Origin: Bacillota bacterium
Lineage (GTDB): Bacteria > Bacillota > DTU025
Assembly: GCA_028709305.1 (NCBI GenBank)
Contig: JAQVXE010000004.1
Location: forward strand, 1-56,712
Direction: 5' to 3'
DNA: 56,712 bases
Under the pieces are notes generated by a model that saw only the letters and a program-made list of their open reading frames with translations, ran no database searches and had not been told where the DNA came from. This document shows, in pieces, positions 10,475 to 20,851 of the stretch. Each line of letters begins with the position of its first letter. Positions within the stretch are counted from its first letter, which is position 1. The position numbers and the translations under genes are program-made.

Positions 10475-10789
10475 CTAGTTCTCAGCAGCTTCGGCCGCAG
10501 CTACATCGGCCTTTGCGGGCTGAGCTCCTTTTCCGGATGCCTTGCACATCTCAAGGCCTGCTTTGACTAGCAAAGCACGAACAGTCTCAGAGGGCTGGGC
10601 TCCACGCTTTATCCACTCCGCAGCCTTCTCGGTATCAACAACGATTTCCGGAGGGTCAACTCTGGGGTTGTAATGCCCCAAAATCTCAATGAATCTCCCA
10701 TCCCTCGGCGATCTTGAGTCCGCCACTACCACCCTGTAATAGGGTTGCTTTTTTGCTCCTGTTCTGGTCAACCTGATACGAACTGCCAT
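10475..10789 (-). CDS. rpsP: 30S ribosomal protein S16
   Basis: [42 protein letters not shown]. Confidence 0.98.
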   Translation of the reverse strand: MAVRIRLTRTGAKKQPYYRVVVADSRSPRDGRFIEILGHYNPRVDPPEIVVDTEKAAEWIKRGAQPSETVRALLVKAGLEMCKASGKGAQPAKADVAAAEAAEN

Positions 10790-10852
10790 TTGTTGTTATT
10801 ACACCTCCGATTGCTTTCCTCTTGACAGCCAGTCTGAGTCGGCACGAACCAA

Positions 10853-12193
10853 CTACGGCATGAACGGCATCTTCCTGGATGGTCCGCCGCGCTTAGCCAT
10901 ATCACCAAACTGCTTCAGCATCTTGCGAGTTTGCTCGAATTGCTTGAGAAGCGCATTTACATCCTGAACCCTGACGCCACTCCCATTCGCAATGCGCCGC
11001 TTTCGGGATCCGCCTATGATAGCAGGATTGCGCCTTTCCGCTGGAGTCATCGACCTTATTATCGCCTCTACCCTAGCAAGATCCTTCTCATCGACGGATA
11101 CGCCCTTGAGGGCCCTGGATCTGTTCAGCCCCGGAATCATCCCTAACAGCTGATCAATTGGACCCATCTTGCGAACATCCTGAAGCTGTGAGAGGAAATC
11201 CTCCAGGGTGAACTCCTCCTTGCGGAGCTTCTCCTCAAGCTTCATGGCCTGTTCAGCATTGAATGCCTCCTCGGCCTTCTCTATTATTGTGAGTACATCG
11301 CCCATGCCCAGGATTCGTGAGGCCATTCGCTCCGGATGGAATTGCTCCAGTGCATCGAGCTTTTCTCCGGTAGTCACGAACTTGATGGGTTTCCCAGTTA
11401 CGGCACGAACCGAAAGCGCCGCGCCTCCCCGAGCATCGCCATCGAGCTTCGTCAAGATCACTCCATCAATGCCCAGACGATCATTGAACACGGAAGCCAC
11501 ATTGACCGCATCCTGGCCAGTCATTGCGTCAACTACCAGCAGGATCTCTGTGGGATTGACTCTGGACTTGATCCTCTCAAGTTCATCCATCATCTGATCG
11601 TCCACATGCAATCTGCCTGCAGTATCCAGTATGACAACGCTGTTATTCATTGATCTCCCGCGTTCGACAGCTGCCGCTGCTATGTCAACCGGATCGGTCT
11701 TGTCACCCATGGAAAAGACTTCAACTCCAAGTTGATCCCCGAGCACCTGAAGCTGTTTGATAGCTGCAGGCCGGTATACATCGCCTGCAACCAGCAATGG
11801 TTTATGCCCCTGCTTGCGCATGAGATTAGCCAACTTCGCACAGCTTGTCGTCTTGCCTGATCCCTGCAGTCCCACGAGCATCATGACAGTCGGAGGGCGC
11901 GACGCAAAAGCAATCCTGGCCGCCTGTCCTCCCATCAATTCGGTCAACTCAAGCTGCACGATCTTGATGACCTGCTGCGCCGGAGTGAGGCTCTTCATGA
12001 CTTCTTCTCCGACCGCGCGTTCTCGCACTTTGGTAGTGAAATCACGAGCGACCTTGAAGTTGACGTCAGCCTCCAGAAGGGCCATCCGCACTTCCCTGAG
12101 GGCCAAATCAACATCCTTTTCAGTCAATCGCCCGCGGTTTCGCAGGTTGCTGAAAACACTCTGGAGACGGGCTGAGAGGTTCTCAAACATCAT
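10853..12193 (-). CDS. ffh: Signal recognition particle protein Ffh
   Basis: GLQGSGKTTSCAKLA; DTAGRLHVDDQ; M-domain GMIPGLNR. Confidence 0.98.
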   Translation of the reverse strand: MMFENLSARLQSVFSNLRNRGRLTEKDVDLALREVRMALLEADVNFKVARDFTTKVRERAVGEEVMKSLTPAQQVIKIVQLELTELMGGQAARIAFASRPPTVMMLVGLQGSGKTTSCAKLANLMRKQGHKPLLVAGDVYRPAAIKQLQVLGDQLGVEVFSMGDKTDPVDIAAAAVERGRSMNNSVVILDTAGRLHVDDQMMDELERIKSRVNPTEILLVVDAMTGQDAVNVASVFNDRLGIDGVILTKLDGDARGGAALSVRAVTGKPIKFVTTGEKLDALEQFHPERMASRILGMGDVLTIIEKAEEAFNAEQAMKLEEKLRKEEFTLEDFLSQLQDVRKMGPIDQLLGMIPGLNRSRALKGVSVDEKDLARVEAIIRSMTPAERRNPAIIGGSRKRRIANGSGVRVQDVNALLKQFEQTRKMLKQFGDMAKRGGPSRKMPFMP

Positions 12194-12690
12194 GCCTTGC
12201 CCCTCCTGTCGTCATCTTCCTTCTCTCTGTCGCAAAGACTGTCATCCCCTGAATCAACAGCTGCAACCAGCTGCCGAGCTGAGCCAATGATCTCCCAAGC
12301 CTGCTGAATGCCCTCACACGCGTCGCTCAACTCACACGCATCCTGCCTACAGCCGCAACGCACCGCTTCGCCCAGGCTTGCCATGGCATTCTCTAGCCGG
12401 AGGCAGGCCTCGGACAGTTTGGAATCCAGTTGGTTAAGGCGAACTTGCCGCTTTTCAGCCTTCATGACAAGGCCGAAAGCCTTCTCATGATCCTCCATGG
12501 CGCGCTCAGCGCGGGTAAGGGCATCATGAACCGCCTGGCGTGAAACCCCATACAGCTCCGATATCTCCGCCAACGAGTAATCGTTGAAGTAGTAGAGTAC
12601 GCACATTTCCTTCTGACGCTCTGTGAGTAGAGGACTATGGACATCAAAAAGAGCGCCCATTCTAAGCATCTTGTCGAGCATCGGCCTCAA
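12190..12690 (-). CDS. ylxM: YlxM-type helix-turn-helix protein (UPF0122), with C-terminal extension
   Basis: LLTERQKEMCVLYYFNDYSLAEISELYGVSRQAVHDALTRAE; upstream of ffh. Confidence 0.92.
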   Translation of the reverse strand: MRPMLDKMLRMGALFDVHSPLLTERQKEMCVLYYFNDYSLAEISELYGVSRQAVHDALTRAERAMEDHEKAFGLVMKAEKRQVRLNQLDSKLSEACLRLENAMASLGEAVRCGCRQDACELSDACEGIQQAWEIIGSARQLVAAVDSGDDSLCDREKEDDDRRGKA

Positions 12691-12804
12691 CCACCTTGCC
12701 AGTGTTAAGGTTCATGCCTTTACACCAGGCAGTATACAGGGATAAGGAGCCCTTGTCAACAACGATTTTCGACGCAAGAACTTGGCCCTGAAAGCACCAA
12801 GAAG

Positions 12805-13746
12805 TTAGCGAGCCTCGCCATCTATCCTCAGAATGCCCTGAACGAATCGGTCCGGGTTGAATGGTCTGAGATCTTCCGCCCCTTCTCCAACTCCCACGTA
12901 TTTCACGGGAATGTTCAGCTCTTGGCTGATAGCCACTACAATGCCGCCTCGGGCCGTCCCGTCCAGCTTCGTCAGGACCACGCCTGTGACTCCCACAGCT
13001 TCATTGAAGACTCGTGCCTGCGCTATGGCGTTTTGGCCAGTGGTAGCATCAACAACGAGCAAAACTTCGTGAGGAGCACCATCACACTCCCGCGAGATCA
13101 CTCTCTTTATCTTCTTCAGCTCTTCCATTAGGTTGCTCTTGGTATGAAGCCTGCCTGCAGTGTCGATAAGCAGGTAGTCGAAGCCTCGCGCTCGCGCAGA
13201 CTGATAGGCATCGAAGGCCACAGCCGCAGGGTCAGACCCTTCCTTATGGCGTATTACATTGCATCCGATTCTGTTGCCCCAGACCTCCAGCTGCTCTGCG
13301 GCTGCTGCACGAAAGGTGTCACCTGCGGCAAGCATCACCTTGTTTCCTTCACGCACGAGCATAGATGCGATCTTCCCTATCGACGTGGTCTTGCCTGTTC
13401 CGTTGACGCCGACTACCATGACCACAGTAGGAGGTTGGCCCGCCTTTACGAGAGGTACGGTGTTGGCACCCAATATGGAGACGAGCTCCTGCTCAATCAG
13501 GGCAACTGCCCCGTCGGCATCTAGTCGCTCACCTCGAGAACCACATTCACGCAGCGAGTCAATGATCGCGCTGGTCGCGGCAATTCCCAGGTCTGACTGT
13601 ATGAGAACTGCCTCCAGTTCCTCCAGTGTCTCCTCGTCTATAGCCTTCTTCTTCGAGAACAAAGCTTCAATCGGACCAACAATAGCGTCTCTGGTCTTAG
13701 TAAGCCCGTTCCATAGGTTTGAGAGAAATGATGGTGACATTTGCAT
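12805..13746 (-). CDS. ftsY: Signal recognition particle receptor FtsY
   Basis: GVNGTGKTTSIGKIA; GDTFRAAAAEQLEVW; DTAGRLHTKSNLMEELKK. Confidence 0.98.
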   Translation of the reverse strand: MQMSPSFLSNLWNGLTKTRDAIVGPIEALFSKKKAIDEETLEELEAVLIQSDLGIAATSAIIDSLRECGSRGERLDADGAVALIEQELVSILGANTVPLVKAGQPPTVVMVVGVNGTGKTTSIGKIASMLVREGNKVMLAAGDTFRAAAAEQLEVWGNRIGCNVIRHKEGSDPAAVAFDAYQSARARGFDYLLIDTAGRLHTKSNLMEELKKIKRVISRECDGAPHEVLLVVDATTGQNAIAQARVFNEAVGVTGVVLTKLDGTARGGIVVAISQELNIPVKYVGVGEGAEDLRPFNPDRFVQGILRIDGEAR

Positions 13747-13758
13747 ACCTCCATGACA

Positions 13759-16700
13759 TCAGCTTACTTGCTGATCCGTTCGAATCGAGAAGACTTTCGA
13801 TACTCCCGACTCCTCCATGGTCACTCCAAAGAGCGTGTCGGCGCATTCCATGGTGCGTTTTCTGTGCGTTACTACGACTAACTGCACTTCTTGAGAAGTT
13901 GCCCTGAGCAACTGCGCGAATCTTATGAGATTGGCCTCATCAAGGGCTGAATCGATCTCGTCAAGAAGACAGACTGGACTCGGGTTCACCCTCATTATCG
14001 CAAACAGCAGAGCAATGGCCACAAGCGACCTCTCACCCCGCGACATAAGCAACAGGCTGGAGAGCTTCTTGCCTGGAGGCTGGCAGATTATGTCGATCCC
14101 GCACTCGAGGGGATTTTCAGCATCGTCCAGGACAAGATCTGCGGTGCCTCCGCCAAACACGCTGCTGAATATGCTGGCAAACTCCTCTCTCACAGCCTCG
14201 AAAGTCTCCAAGAACTTCTTCTCGCAAGTGCGTTCGCATTCGAGCACTACTTCATCGAGTGAGGCCTGTGCAGCCTCTAAGTCCCGGAATTGACTTTCCA
14301 AAAACTCGTGCCTCTCTGCAAGCTTGCGTCCTTCCTCAACAGCTGTGTGATTCACAGGCCCCATCTCTGCAATCTCTGTGCGCAGGCGCGCAATCTCCGC
14401 CTGGGCTCCAGCCCTGGATGAAACTGTCACATCCCTGGACAAGCCGTCTTCTTCATCTATGGAGTGGGTGGAAGCCAGCCGTTCTGCACATGCCTCATGC
14501 TCCGCGGCCAGCCGCGCCTCTTCTATTCTGGCTGTGCTCAGTTTTTGGGCCACCTCTTGGTGGGACTTACGAGCCGCGCGGGCTGCAAGCTCCGCCTCAT
14601 TAACATCAGCGGCAGCCCTTGCCCGCTCATCACGGCCCTCGTCCAACAGACGCTGAGCCTCGGAGTACTCCCGAGCAAATGCTACGGCCGCCTCCTGGAT
14701 CGCCTCGATTTGGGCGGAGGCCGCAGCTAGCTCTGTCTCCAGCCGGTTCTTCTCTTCGCCAAGCTCTGCCAGCTCCTCATCGTGCGAAGCCAATTGATCC
14801 TTTGCCTTGGCAAGAGCGGTCTTTAGCCCCAACGACCGCTCCCGGTAAGCGGCGGCCTCCTGAGCCAACACAGAGTATCGCTCAGCCTCGTTCGCCTCAT
14901 CTTCCCGGAGCCTAGCCATAGATACGTTCAAAGCGGCCAAAGACTCTTCGAGCTCCTTCCGCCTGGCCCCAGAGCCCTGCGACTGCTCAGTGATACTCTG
15001 TGCTTCAGTGGCAAGCGACGAGATATCCCTCTTCACTATTTCTTCTTCAAGCTCTAGCGTTTCCAGCTCCTCGATGAGCCTCATGATCTCGGCCTCTAAG
15101 AGTTGCGACTTCTGCTCAAGACTGCCCAACGCCAGCTCCGCCCGAGCCCTTCTTTTCTCACACTCTTCCAACTCCAACTGCAGGCTGCTGGCTTCTGCCG
15201 CAGCCTCAACCTTCGTTGCGTGCAGCCGTTCGCTCTCAGCTCTCGCGTTCTCAAGTTCTGCAGCAAGCTCTTCCAGCCGCCTGGATCGTGCCAGCAGACC
15301 TCCACGGCGGTCAGGTGCCTCTCCACCGGTGATAGCGCCGCCAGCAGAAATTATGTCACCGTCCAGAGTGACCATGCGCAACCTTAGCCCGCTCCTGGAG
15401 AGGCGAACTCCGCACTCCAGGTCCCTCACTACCAATACACGCCCAAGAAGGTACTGAACGGCCTTTCGGTGCGGGAGCGAGTATTCTACAATATCAGATG
15501 CCAGCCCGATGATTCCAACCTCTGCTTTGGGGAGCTGCTCTGAGGAGATTGGGGAAGGTCTTAGAATGTCCAGCGGCAAGAAAGTGGCACGCCCTGCTCT
15601 GTTCCTCTTGAGGAACTCCACGGCGCTTTCTGCCGCCTCAGAAGTTGACGTTACTATATTCTGGACCTGAGAGCCCAGTGCCGCTTCGATAGCAGTCTCA
15701 TATTCTCTCGGAACGCGAATCAGATCAGCAACAGTCCCCAGAAGCCCGGCAGCTCTCCAGTTGTCACCTGCCAGAAGAGCTCGAACCGCCCGGCCATATC
15801 CCTCATACTGCCTCTGTAGGGCATCTATGCTGGAATGGGCAGCAGCTGCTGATGAGACCCTGGCCTCTGCCTCGGAGGCGCGCTCTAGTGCCGCCTCCGC
15901 TCCCCGCTGAGCGCGCACAAACGACAGCCTGGCATCTTCCATCCTCTTCTGCGCATCCTCAAGCTCAGCCCGAACCCGCTTTAGCTCAAACAGAAGACCA
16001 TCTGCCTCACGCCTGGCACTATCATAAACCGCAGCCTTCTCCTGCGCCTGCTCTGCCAAGCGTGCCAATCGCGCTTCATTAGACCGCCTGGACGACTCTA
16101 TGGCGCCTATGCGCGACCTCAAGTCAGCCTCCAGTGCAAGTGCATCGAATAGATCAGATTTTGCGGCTTCGATTTCCGCCTCAGCCGCAGCTCGAGCCTG
16201 AGCCGCCTTAGCTAATCGGCTGCGCGATTCATCTGCCTGCTGCATGATGTCGCGCCCTTCACACCCGGCGGCATCAACCTGGCTTGCCAGGCGGTCGCAT
16301 TCATCGGCGAGCTTAGCCCGTTTCGTCTCCCCTGCTTCGCTCATCTCGCCCACCTGTCGGGAGCGTTCCAAAAGGGTCCGCTTCCTCTCCTGCACAAGCT
16401 TGAGACGACCGCTCTCGCGTTCAGAGGCCGCAGCGGCCTGCCCAGCTGACACATGCAACGTCTCAACAGCTGATTCAGCCTGCATGGTTCGGGTTTTGGC
16501 TACTTCCAAGGCAGCCTCGCACTCAGCAGATCTTGCCGCATATTCGTGCTCTCGCATCTCAAGCTCTTCTATGCGGGCCGCAATGTCGGCGCGCCGAAGT
16601 GAAAGCCTATTGAGATCATGGCAGAGCAAATCAATCTCCAGGCGCGTCAATCTTTCTGTAAGCTGCTGCCAGCGTCCAGCCTCTTCTGCTTGGATGCGAA

Positions 16701-17313
16701 GAACAGGCAGCTGCCTGCCTAACTCCGCAACTAGGTCTCCAACCCTGAGCTGGTCAGCACGAACTTCCACAAGCTTGCGCTCTGCTTCGCGTTTCCTATC
16801 CCTATACCGTGTAATCCCCGAAGCTTCATCAAAGATAGCCCTCCTATCCTGCGAGCGAGCGGACAGTATGATGTCAATCTTGCCTTGCTCCACAACGGAG
16901 TAAGACTCTTTTCCAAGGCCCGTCCCTGAAAATAGATCGACAATATCTCTGAGCCGGCATGGAACTCCATTCAGGATGTACTCCGACTCTCCCGACCGGA
17001 AAAGTCTGCGCGTAACTGTAACCTCGGCAAATCCCAGGTTCAGAAAATCGTCTGAGTTGTCGAAGACGAGAGTAACCTCAGCATATCCGAGGCCTTTCCT
17101 GCTTTCGGTTCCAGCGAAGATCACGTCCTGCATTCTAGACCCACGTAGAATCCTAGGGCTCTGCTCGCCCAAAGCCCATCTGAAAGCATCGGCGATATTG
17201 CTTTTTCCAACGCCATTAGGCCCAACAATGCCGGTGAGCCCTGGCGTAAACTCCAGATCCACTCTGCTCGCGAATGACTTGAACCCGAACAGAGAGAGCT
17301 TCTTCAGGTACAA
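13759..17313 (-). CDS. smc: Chromosome segregation protein SMC
   Basis: 1184 aa; Walker A GPNGVGKSN, two coiled coils, hinge, C-terminal head LLDEIDSALDEAN. Confidence 0.98.
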   Translation of the reverse strand: MYLKKLSLFGFKSFASRVDLEFTPGLTGIVGPNGVGKSNIADAFRWALGEQSPRILRGSRMQDVIFAGTESRKGLGYAEVTLVFDNSDDFLNLGFAEVTVTRRLFRSGESEYILNGVPCRLRDIVDLFSGTGLGKESYSVVEQGKIDIILSARSQDRRAIFDEASGITRYRDRKREAERKLVEVRADQLRVGDLVAELGRQLPVLRIQAEEAGRWQQLTERLTRLEIDLLCHDLNRLSLRRADIAARIEELEMREHEYAARSAECEAALEVAKTRTMQAESAVETLHVSAGQAAAASERESGRLKLVQERKRTLLERSRQVGEMSEAGETKRAKLADECDRLASQVDAAGCEGRDIMQQADESRSRLAKAAQARAAAEAEIEAAKSDLFDALALEADLRSRIGAIESSRRSNEARLARLAEQAQEKAAVYDSARREADGLLFELKRVRAELEDAQKRMEDARLSFVRAQRGAEAALERASEAEARVSSAAAAHSSIDALQRQYEGYGRAVRALLAGDNWRAAGLLGTVADLIRVPREYETAIEAALGSQVQNIVTSTSEAAESAVEFLKRNRAGRATFLPLDILRPSPISSEQLPKAEVGIIGLASDIVEYSLPHRKAVQYLLGRVLVVRDLECGVRLSRSGLRLRMVTLDGDIISAGGAITGGEAPDRRGGLLARSRRLEELAAELENARAESERLHATKVEAAAEASSLQLELEECEKRRARAELALGSLEQKSQLLEAEIMRLIEELETLELEEEIVKRDISSLATEAQSITEQSQGSGARRKELEESLAALNVSMARLREDEANEAERYSVLAQEAAAYRERSLGLKTALAKAKDQLASHDEELAELGEEKNRLETELAAASAQIEAIQEAAVAFAREYSEAQRLLDEGRDERARAAADVNEAELAARAARKSHQEVAQKLSTARIEEARLAAEHEACAERLASTHSIDEEDGLSRDVTVSSRAGAQAEIARLRTEIAEMGPVNHTAVEEGRKLAERHEFLESQFRDLEAAQASLDEVVLECERTCEKKFLETFEAVREEFASIFSSVFGGGTADLVLDDAENPLECGIDIICQPPGKKLSSLLLMSRGERSLVAIALLFAIMRVNPSPVCLLDEIDSALDEANLIRFAQLLRATSQEVQLVVVTHRKRTMECADTLFGVTMEESGVSKVFSIRTDQQVS

Positions 17314-17403
17314 ATTCGGCCCTCCTACGATGTCCGCTCAGCAAAAGCCGCGCCGGAGCGGCGCAGCCTCTTGCTCATTATCCTTAATACAGAATAGTCC
17401 TTG

Positions 17404-17664
17404 CTACCGCGGCATTACAATGAACCTTATCGCCGTACGTTCCTCTCCGTCTATCTCGATTTCCAAGAAAGCGGGCACAGTCACCAGATCGATTCCATTC
17501 GGGGCCACAAAACCCCTTGCAATAGTTATCGCCTTCACCGCTTGATTGACAGCTGCTGCACCCACAGCATTAACCTGTACCGGACCTTGGTCCCTCACGA
17601 TCGCAGCCAACGCCCCGGCAACAGATTTCGGGTTTGACTGGCCGGATACTCTCAAAACCTCCAA
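17404..17664 (-). CDS. spoVS: Stage V sporulation protein S
   Basis: MEVLRVSGQSNPKSVAGALAAIVRDQGPVQVNAVGAAAVNQAVKAITIARGFVAPNGIDLVTVPAFLEIEIDGEERTAIRFIVMPR. Confidence 0.96.
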   Translation of the reverse strand: MEVLRVSGQSNPKSVAGALAAIVRDQGPVQVNAVGAAAVNQAVKAITIARGFVAPNGIDLVTVPAFLEIEIDGEERTAIRFIVMPR

Positions 17665-17761
17665 GTCGCACTACCCCCCGAAACTTGGATATATGCCGGC
17701 ATTGAGGCGCCGGCTAGCTCTACTCAGCTCTAGTCATCAAGACACAATGAGAACACCCTCA

Positions 17762-18487
17762 CTAGTCTCCGAGAGCGCCGTCCGACTCGCGAAATCCAGA
17801 GCTCTCCAGCATGTGGAGACCTTGCTTGGCCGCTTCTTGTTCTGCAGCACGTTTGCTCGGGCCTTCTCCAGTCCCAACCACCGTGTCGGCAATGAGTGCC
17901 TCCACAGTAAACCACGGCATATGTGCCGGACCCTCCATCTTTACCGTTCTGTAAGATGCTTGTCCCAGAGACTTGCCCTGAACTGCTTCTTGAAACGCAG
18001 TCTTGTGGTCGTTCTTAGGGCCGGTAATGGCATCATGGATCTCGTTTTCCAGCACCCGAATGATGAAGGTTCTGGCTGCCTCGAAACCGGAATCGAGATA
18101 CACGGCTCCAAAGATAGCCTCCATGGCGCCTGCCAAATTGCTCTGCCGCATTCTGCCGCCACTTGACTCTTCACCATGCCCCAACATGATGAAGTCCGGA
18201 ACTCCGAGCTCTACGGCAGCGCGCGCCAAAGCTTGCCCGCTCACGGCCTGGGCTGACACTTTCGACAGCCTGCCCTCGTCTGCATCGCCCATAAGATGCA
18301 TTAGCTGCTCAGCCATGACAGCCTTGAGAATAGCATCCCCGAGGTACTCAAGGCGCTCGTTGGATGCAGCCCTATCCTGGCCGTGCTCTGATACATAGGA
18401 CGTATGAGTCAACGCCCTAACCAAAAGGGACGGATCCTGGAACGTAAGGTCAAGAGCAACTGCAACCTTATCGAGCTTCGTATACAC
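17762..18487 (-). CDS. rnc: Ribonuclease III
   Basis: NERLEYLGDAIL signature plus C-terminal dsRBD. Confidence 0.97.
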   Translation of the reverse strand: MYTKLDKVAVALDLTFQDPSLLVRALTHTSYVSEHGQDRAASNERLEYLGDAILKAVMAEQLMHLMGDADEGRLSKVSAQAVSGQALARAAVELGVPDFIMLGHGEESSGGRMRQSNLAGAMEAIFGAVYLDSGFEAARTFIIRVLENEIHDAITGPKNDHKTAFQEAVQGKSLGQASYRTVKMEGPAHMPWFTVEALIADTVVGTGEGPSKRAAEQEAAKQGLHMLESSGFRESDGALGD

Positions 18488-18719
18488 GGTTATGGATGTA
18501 GTTAACAGCCTGACTAACCGTTCTCAGCGAATCAAAAGCTTCGTCAGGCACGCGCAGGTCAAATTCCTCCTCTATCTCATACACAATCTCGTTGAGATAG
18601 AGCGAATCGGCACCAAGATCATCGATGAAATCAGAATCAGGACATATGTCCTCCTCTGCAATGCCAAGCTTGTCAGCAACGATTTCGCGCACCTTAGTGA
18701 GTATTTCAGCCTCGGTCAA
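18468..18719 (-). CDS. acpP: Acyl carrier protein
   Basis: DSDFIDDLGADSLYLNEIVYEIEEEFD (phosphopantetheine DSL motif). Confidence 0.96.
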   Translation of the reverse strand: MTEAEILTKVREIVADKLGIAEEDICPDSDFIDDLGADSLYLNEIVYEIEEEFDLRVPDEAFDSLRTVSQAVNYIHNRVYEAR

Positions 18720-18810
18720 AACCGATCACCTCCAGATGAGGATACTTACTCCCATCTTATAAAGCAATTACCCTCATTTCAAGCCCATATCGATCTTCGT
18801 ATCCAATATA

Positions 18811-19818
18811 TCAGTCTCCTGCGCCCTTCATTGATGAAAGGGATCGGGAGATATTGTCAACAAGTCCCTCATCGAGCAACTCCGCAGTTGCTCTTATCGC
18901 ATTGGCGAACGCCTTGCGATTGGAGCTTCCATGCGCCTTGACGAGCAAACCCGACAGACCAAGGAGAGGAGCTCCCCCGTACTCCGTGTAGTCCATTCTT
19001 CGCTTGACGCTTTTCAGAGCCGGCTTCATCAGAAGGGCGCCTATCTTCGACCTGGTGTTCTCGCCAATCTCCTCCTTCATCATCTGGAAAATCGCGGAGC
19101 CAAGCCCCTCCGCAAGCTTGAGGACGACATTGCCCGTGAACCCGTCCATTACCACAACGTCTGCTTCCCCGAAGAATACGGAACGGCCCTCGATGTTGCC
19201 GATAAAGTTCAGTCCTGATGCGGATAGCATCTGATTGGCCTGCACCACTGTGGAAGTGCCTTTACTGGTCTCAGTGCCATTTGACAGCAACCCGATACGG
19301 GGATTCTCAATGCCGAGAAGCGCCGAGGCATAAGCAGATCCCATGATGGCAAACTCCAACAAGTTCTTAGCCTGGCACTCCGGGTTGGCGCCGATATCAA
19401 GGATGATGCAAGGAACCCCTCTTGTGGTCGGGATAGGTGTTGCAAGCGCAGGCCTTGACGCTCCCCTTAGCCGCCCCACAACTAGAGGGCCGGCTGCAAC
19501 GAGAGCTCCGGTGCTGCCGGCAGTGACTGCTGCCTTGGCCCTGCCTTCCCGAACAAGCCTTGCAGCTACTACCAATGAGGAATCGCGCTTATGACGCACG
19601 GCGGAAAGAGGGTCTTCATCCATGGAGATGGAGTCGGCAGCGTGGACGATCTCAACTTCGGATTCGCCTCGCCCGCTCGCTCCTAAGACCTTCTTTATGG
19701 TCGTCTCGTCGCCTACCAGGACTACTTGAGCCCCATGTTGATCAGAGGCCATTAGGGCTCCCGGAATCATCTCCGCTGGCCCCATATCGCCACCCATGAC
19801 GTCAACAGCTATCCGCAT
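18811..19818 (-). CDS. plsX: Phosphate acyltransferase PlsX
   Basis: MRIAVDVMGGDMGPAEMIPGAL...; start trimmed to MRIAVD. Confidence 0.97.
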   Translation of the reverse strand: MRIAVDVMGGDMGPAEMIPGALMASDQHGAQVVLVGDETTIKKVLGASGRGESEVEIVHAADSISMDEDPLSAVRHKRDSSLVVAARLVREGRAKAAVTAGSTGALVAAGPLVVGRLRGASRPALATPIPTTRGVPCIILDIGANPECQAKNLLEFAIMGSAYASALLGIENPRIGLLSNGTETSKGTSTVVQANQMLSASGLNFIGNIEGRSVFFGEADVVVMDGFTGNVVLKLAEGLGSAIFQMMKEEIGENTRSKIGALLMKPALKSVKRRMDYTEYGGAPLLGLSGLLVKAHGSSNRKAFANAIRATAELLDEGLVDNISRSLSSMKGAGD

Positions 19819-19918
19819 GTGGATACCCCCCAAAAAAGAGCTCAACAAAGACTGAGAGCGGGTTCAGCCGAACTCCGCACGTCCGAGTGAATCCGCTCTG
19901 TGCCCTTAGGTTGAAGAA

Positions 19919-20101
19919 TCACTCTGCAACCTCAATAACTGTGCGACCCCTGTAATATCCGCACTCCGGGCATGCCCTGTGAGGCAGCCTGGGTTTCTTG
20001 CACTGTGGGCAAACGGAGAGGGCCGGGGCCTCAGCTTTCCAGTTTGCGCGACGCTTACGAGTGCGTGACTTGCCAGATTTCTGTTTTGGTACAGCAGGCA
20101 T
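19919..20101 (-). CDS. rpmF: 50S ribosomal protein L32 (zinc-binding C+ form)
   Basis: MPAVPKQKSGKSRTRKRRANWKAEAPALSVCPQCKKPRLPHRACPECGYYRGR. Confidence 0.97.
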   Translation of the reverse strand: MPAVPKQKSGKSRTRKRRANWKAEAPALSVCPQCKKPRLPHRACPECGYYRGRTVIEVAE

Positions 20102-20319
20102 ATTGTTGGTTTCGTCGAGGCACAAGCTGTATGCCCCGAGGAAACCTCTCCACCCCCAATCTGTTGAGATTTAGCTCTGCTATTGTACTACTCTTAGGCA
20201 AAGCAGGCAAGGGCTCCTTCCTCTCGCCTCAGCTCGCCCGCGTAGTGCTATACTGACTCAGCAGCCTCAAGAGGCCAGCCTAACAACCCCACGGCCGCTT
20301 GCACCTATTTGCATGTGCC

Positions 20320-20829
20320 TCACGTCTCACGAATGATCTTTGCTCTCTGAAGCAGCCCCCAATCCTCATCAGGAGGACATGAACACTCGCCTTCGTTTAG
20401 ATTGTGGCCACATTGGGCGCAAAGCCCCCTGCATGCCTCATCACAGACTATCCTGATGGGAAGAAGCAGGATAAATGCCTGCTCTATGGCTGGAGCTATG
20501 TCGATCATGTCGTCTTCCCCATATTCCCGCTCATCCTCGTCGGGAAGATCAGGCGCCTCATCAGATCGATAGTAAGTCTCCAAAATCGGCGCTTCTAAAG
20601 GCATCTCAAATTCCGACAGGCATCTGTCACATGTGGCACGAACCTGGCCGTAGGCCTCCCCAGTTACCACAATTCGGTGCCCTGTATTGGTGGCCTGCCC
20701 AGTGAAGCTGACCGGTTCGACAAATACAAGCTCCGACCGGGTCAGATCAACTGGAGGAAAGTCTTCCACCATGTTGATGGGCACGGTGGCTCCCTTCTCC
20801 TCCCTTAACGTCTCAACGTTTATCTGCAC
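20320..20829 (-). CDS. YceD/DUF177 family protein
   Basis: CDRCLSEFEMPLEAPI...CDEACRGLCAQCGHNLNEGEC, located upstream of rpmF. Confidence 0.93.
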   Translation of the reverse strand: MQINVETLREEKGATVPINMVEDFPPVDLTRSELVFVEPVSFTGQATNTGHRIVVTGEAYGQVRATCDRCLSEFEMPLEAPILETYYRSDEAPDLPDEDEREYGEDDMIDIAPAIEQAFILLLPIRIVCDEACRGLCAQCGHNLNEGECSCPPDEDWGLLQRAKIIRET

Positions 20830-20851
20830 CTTAATACCACCCCTGCTGGAA

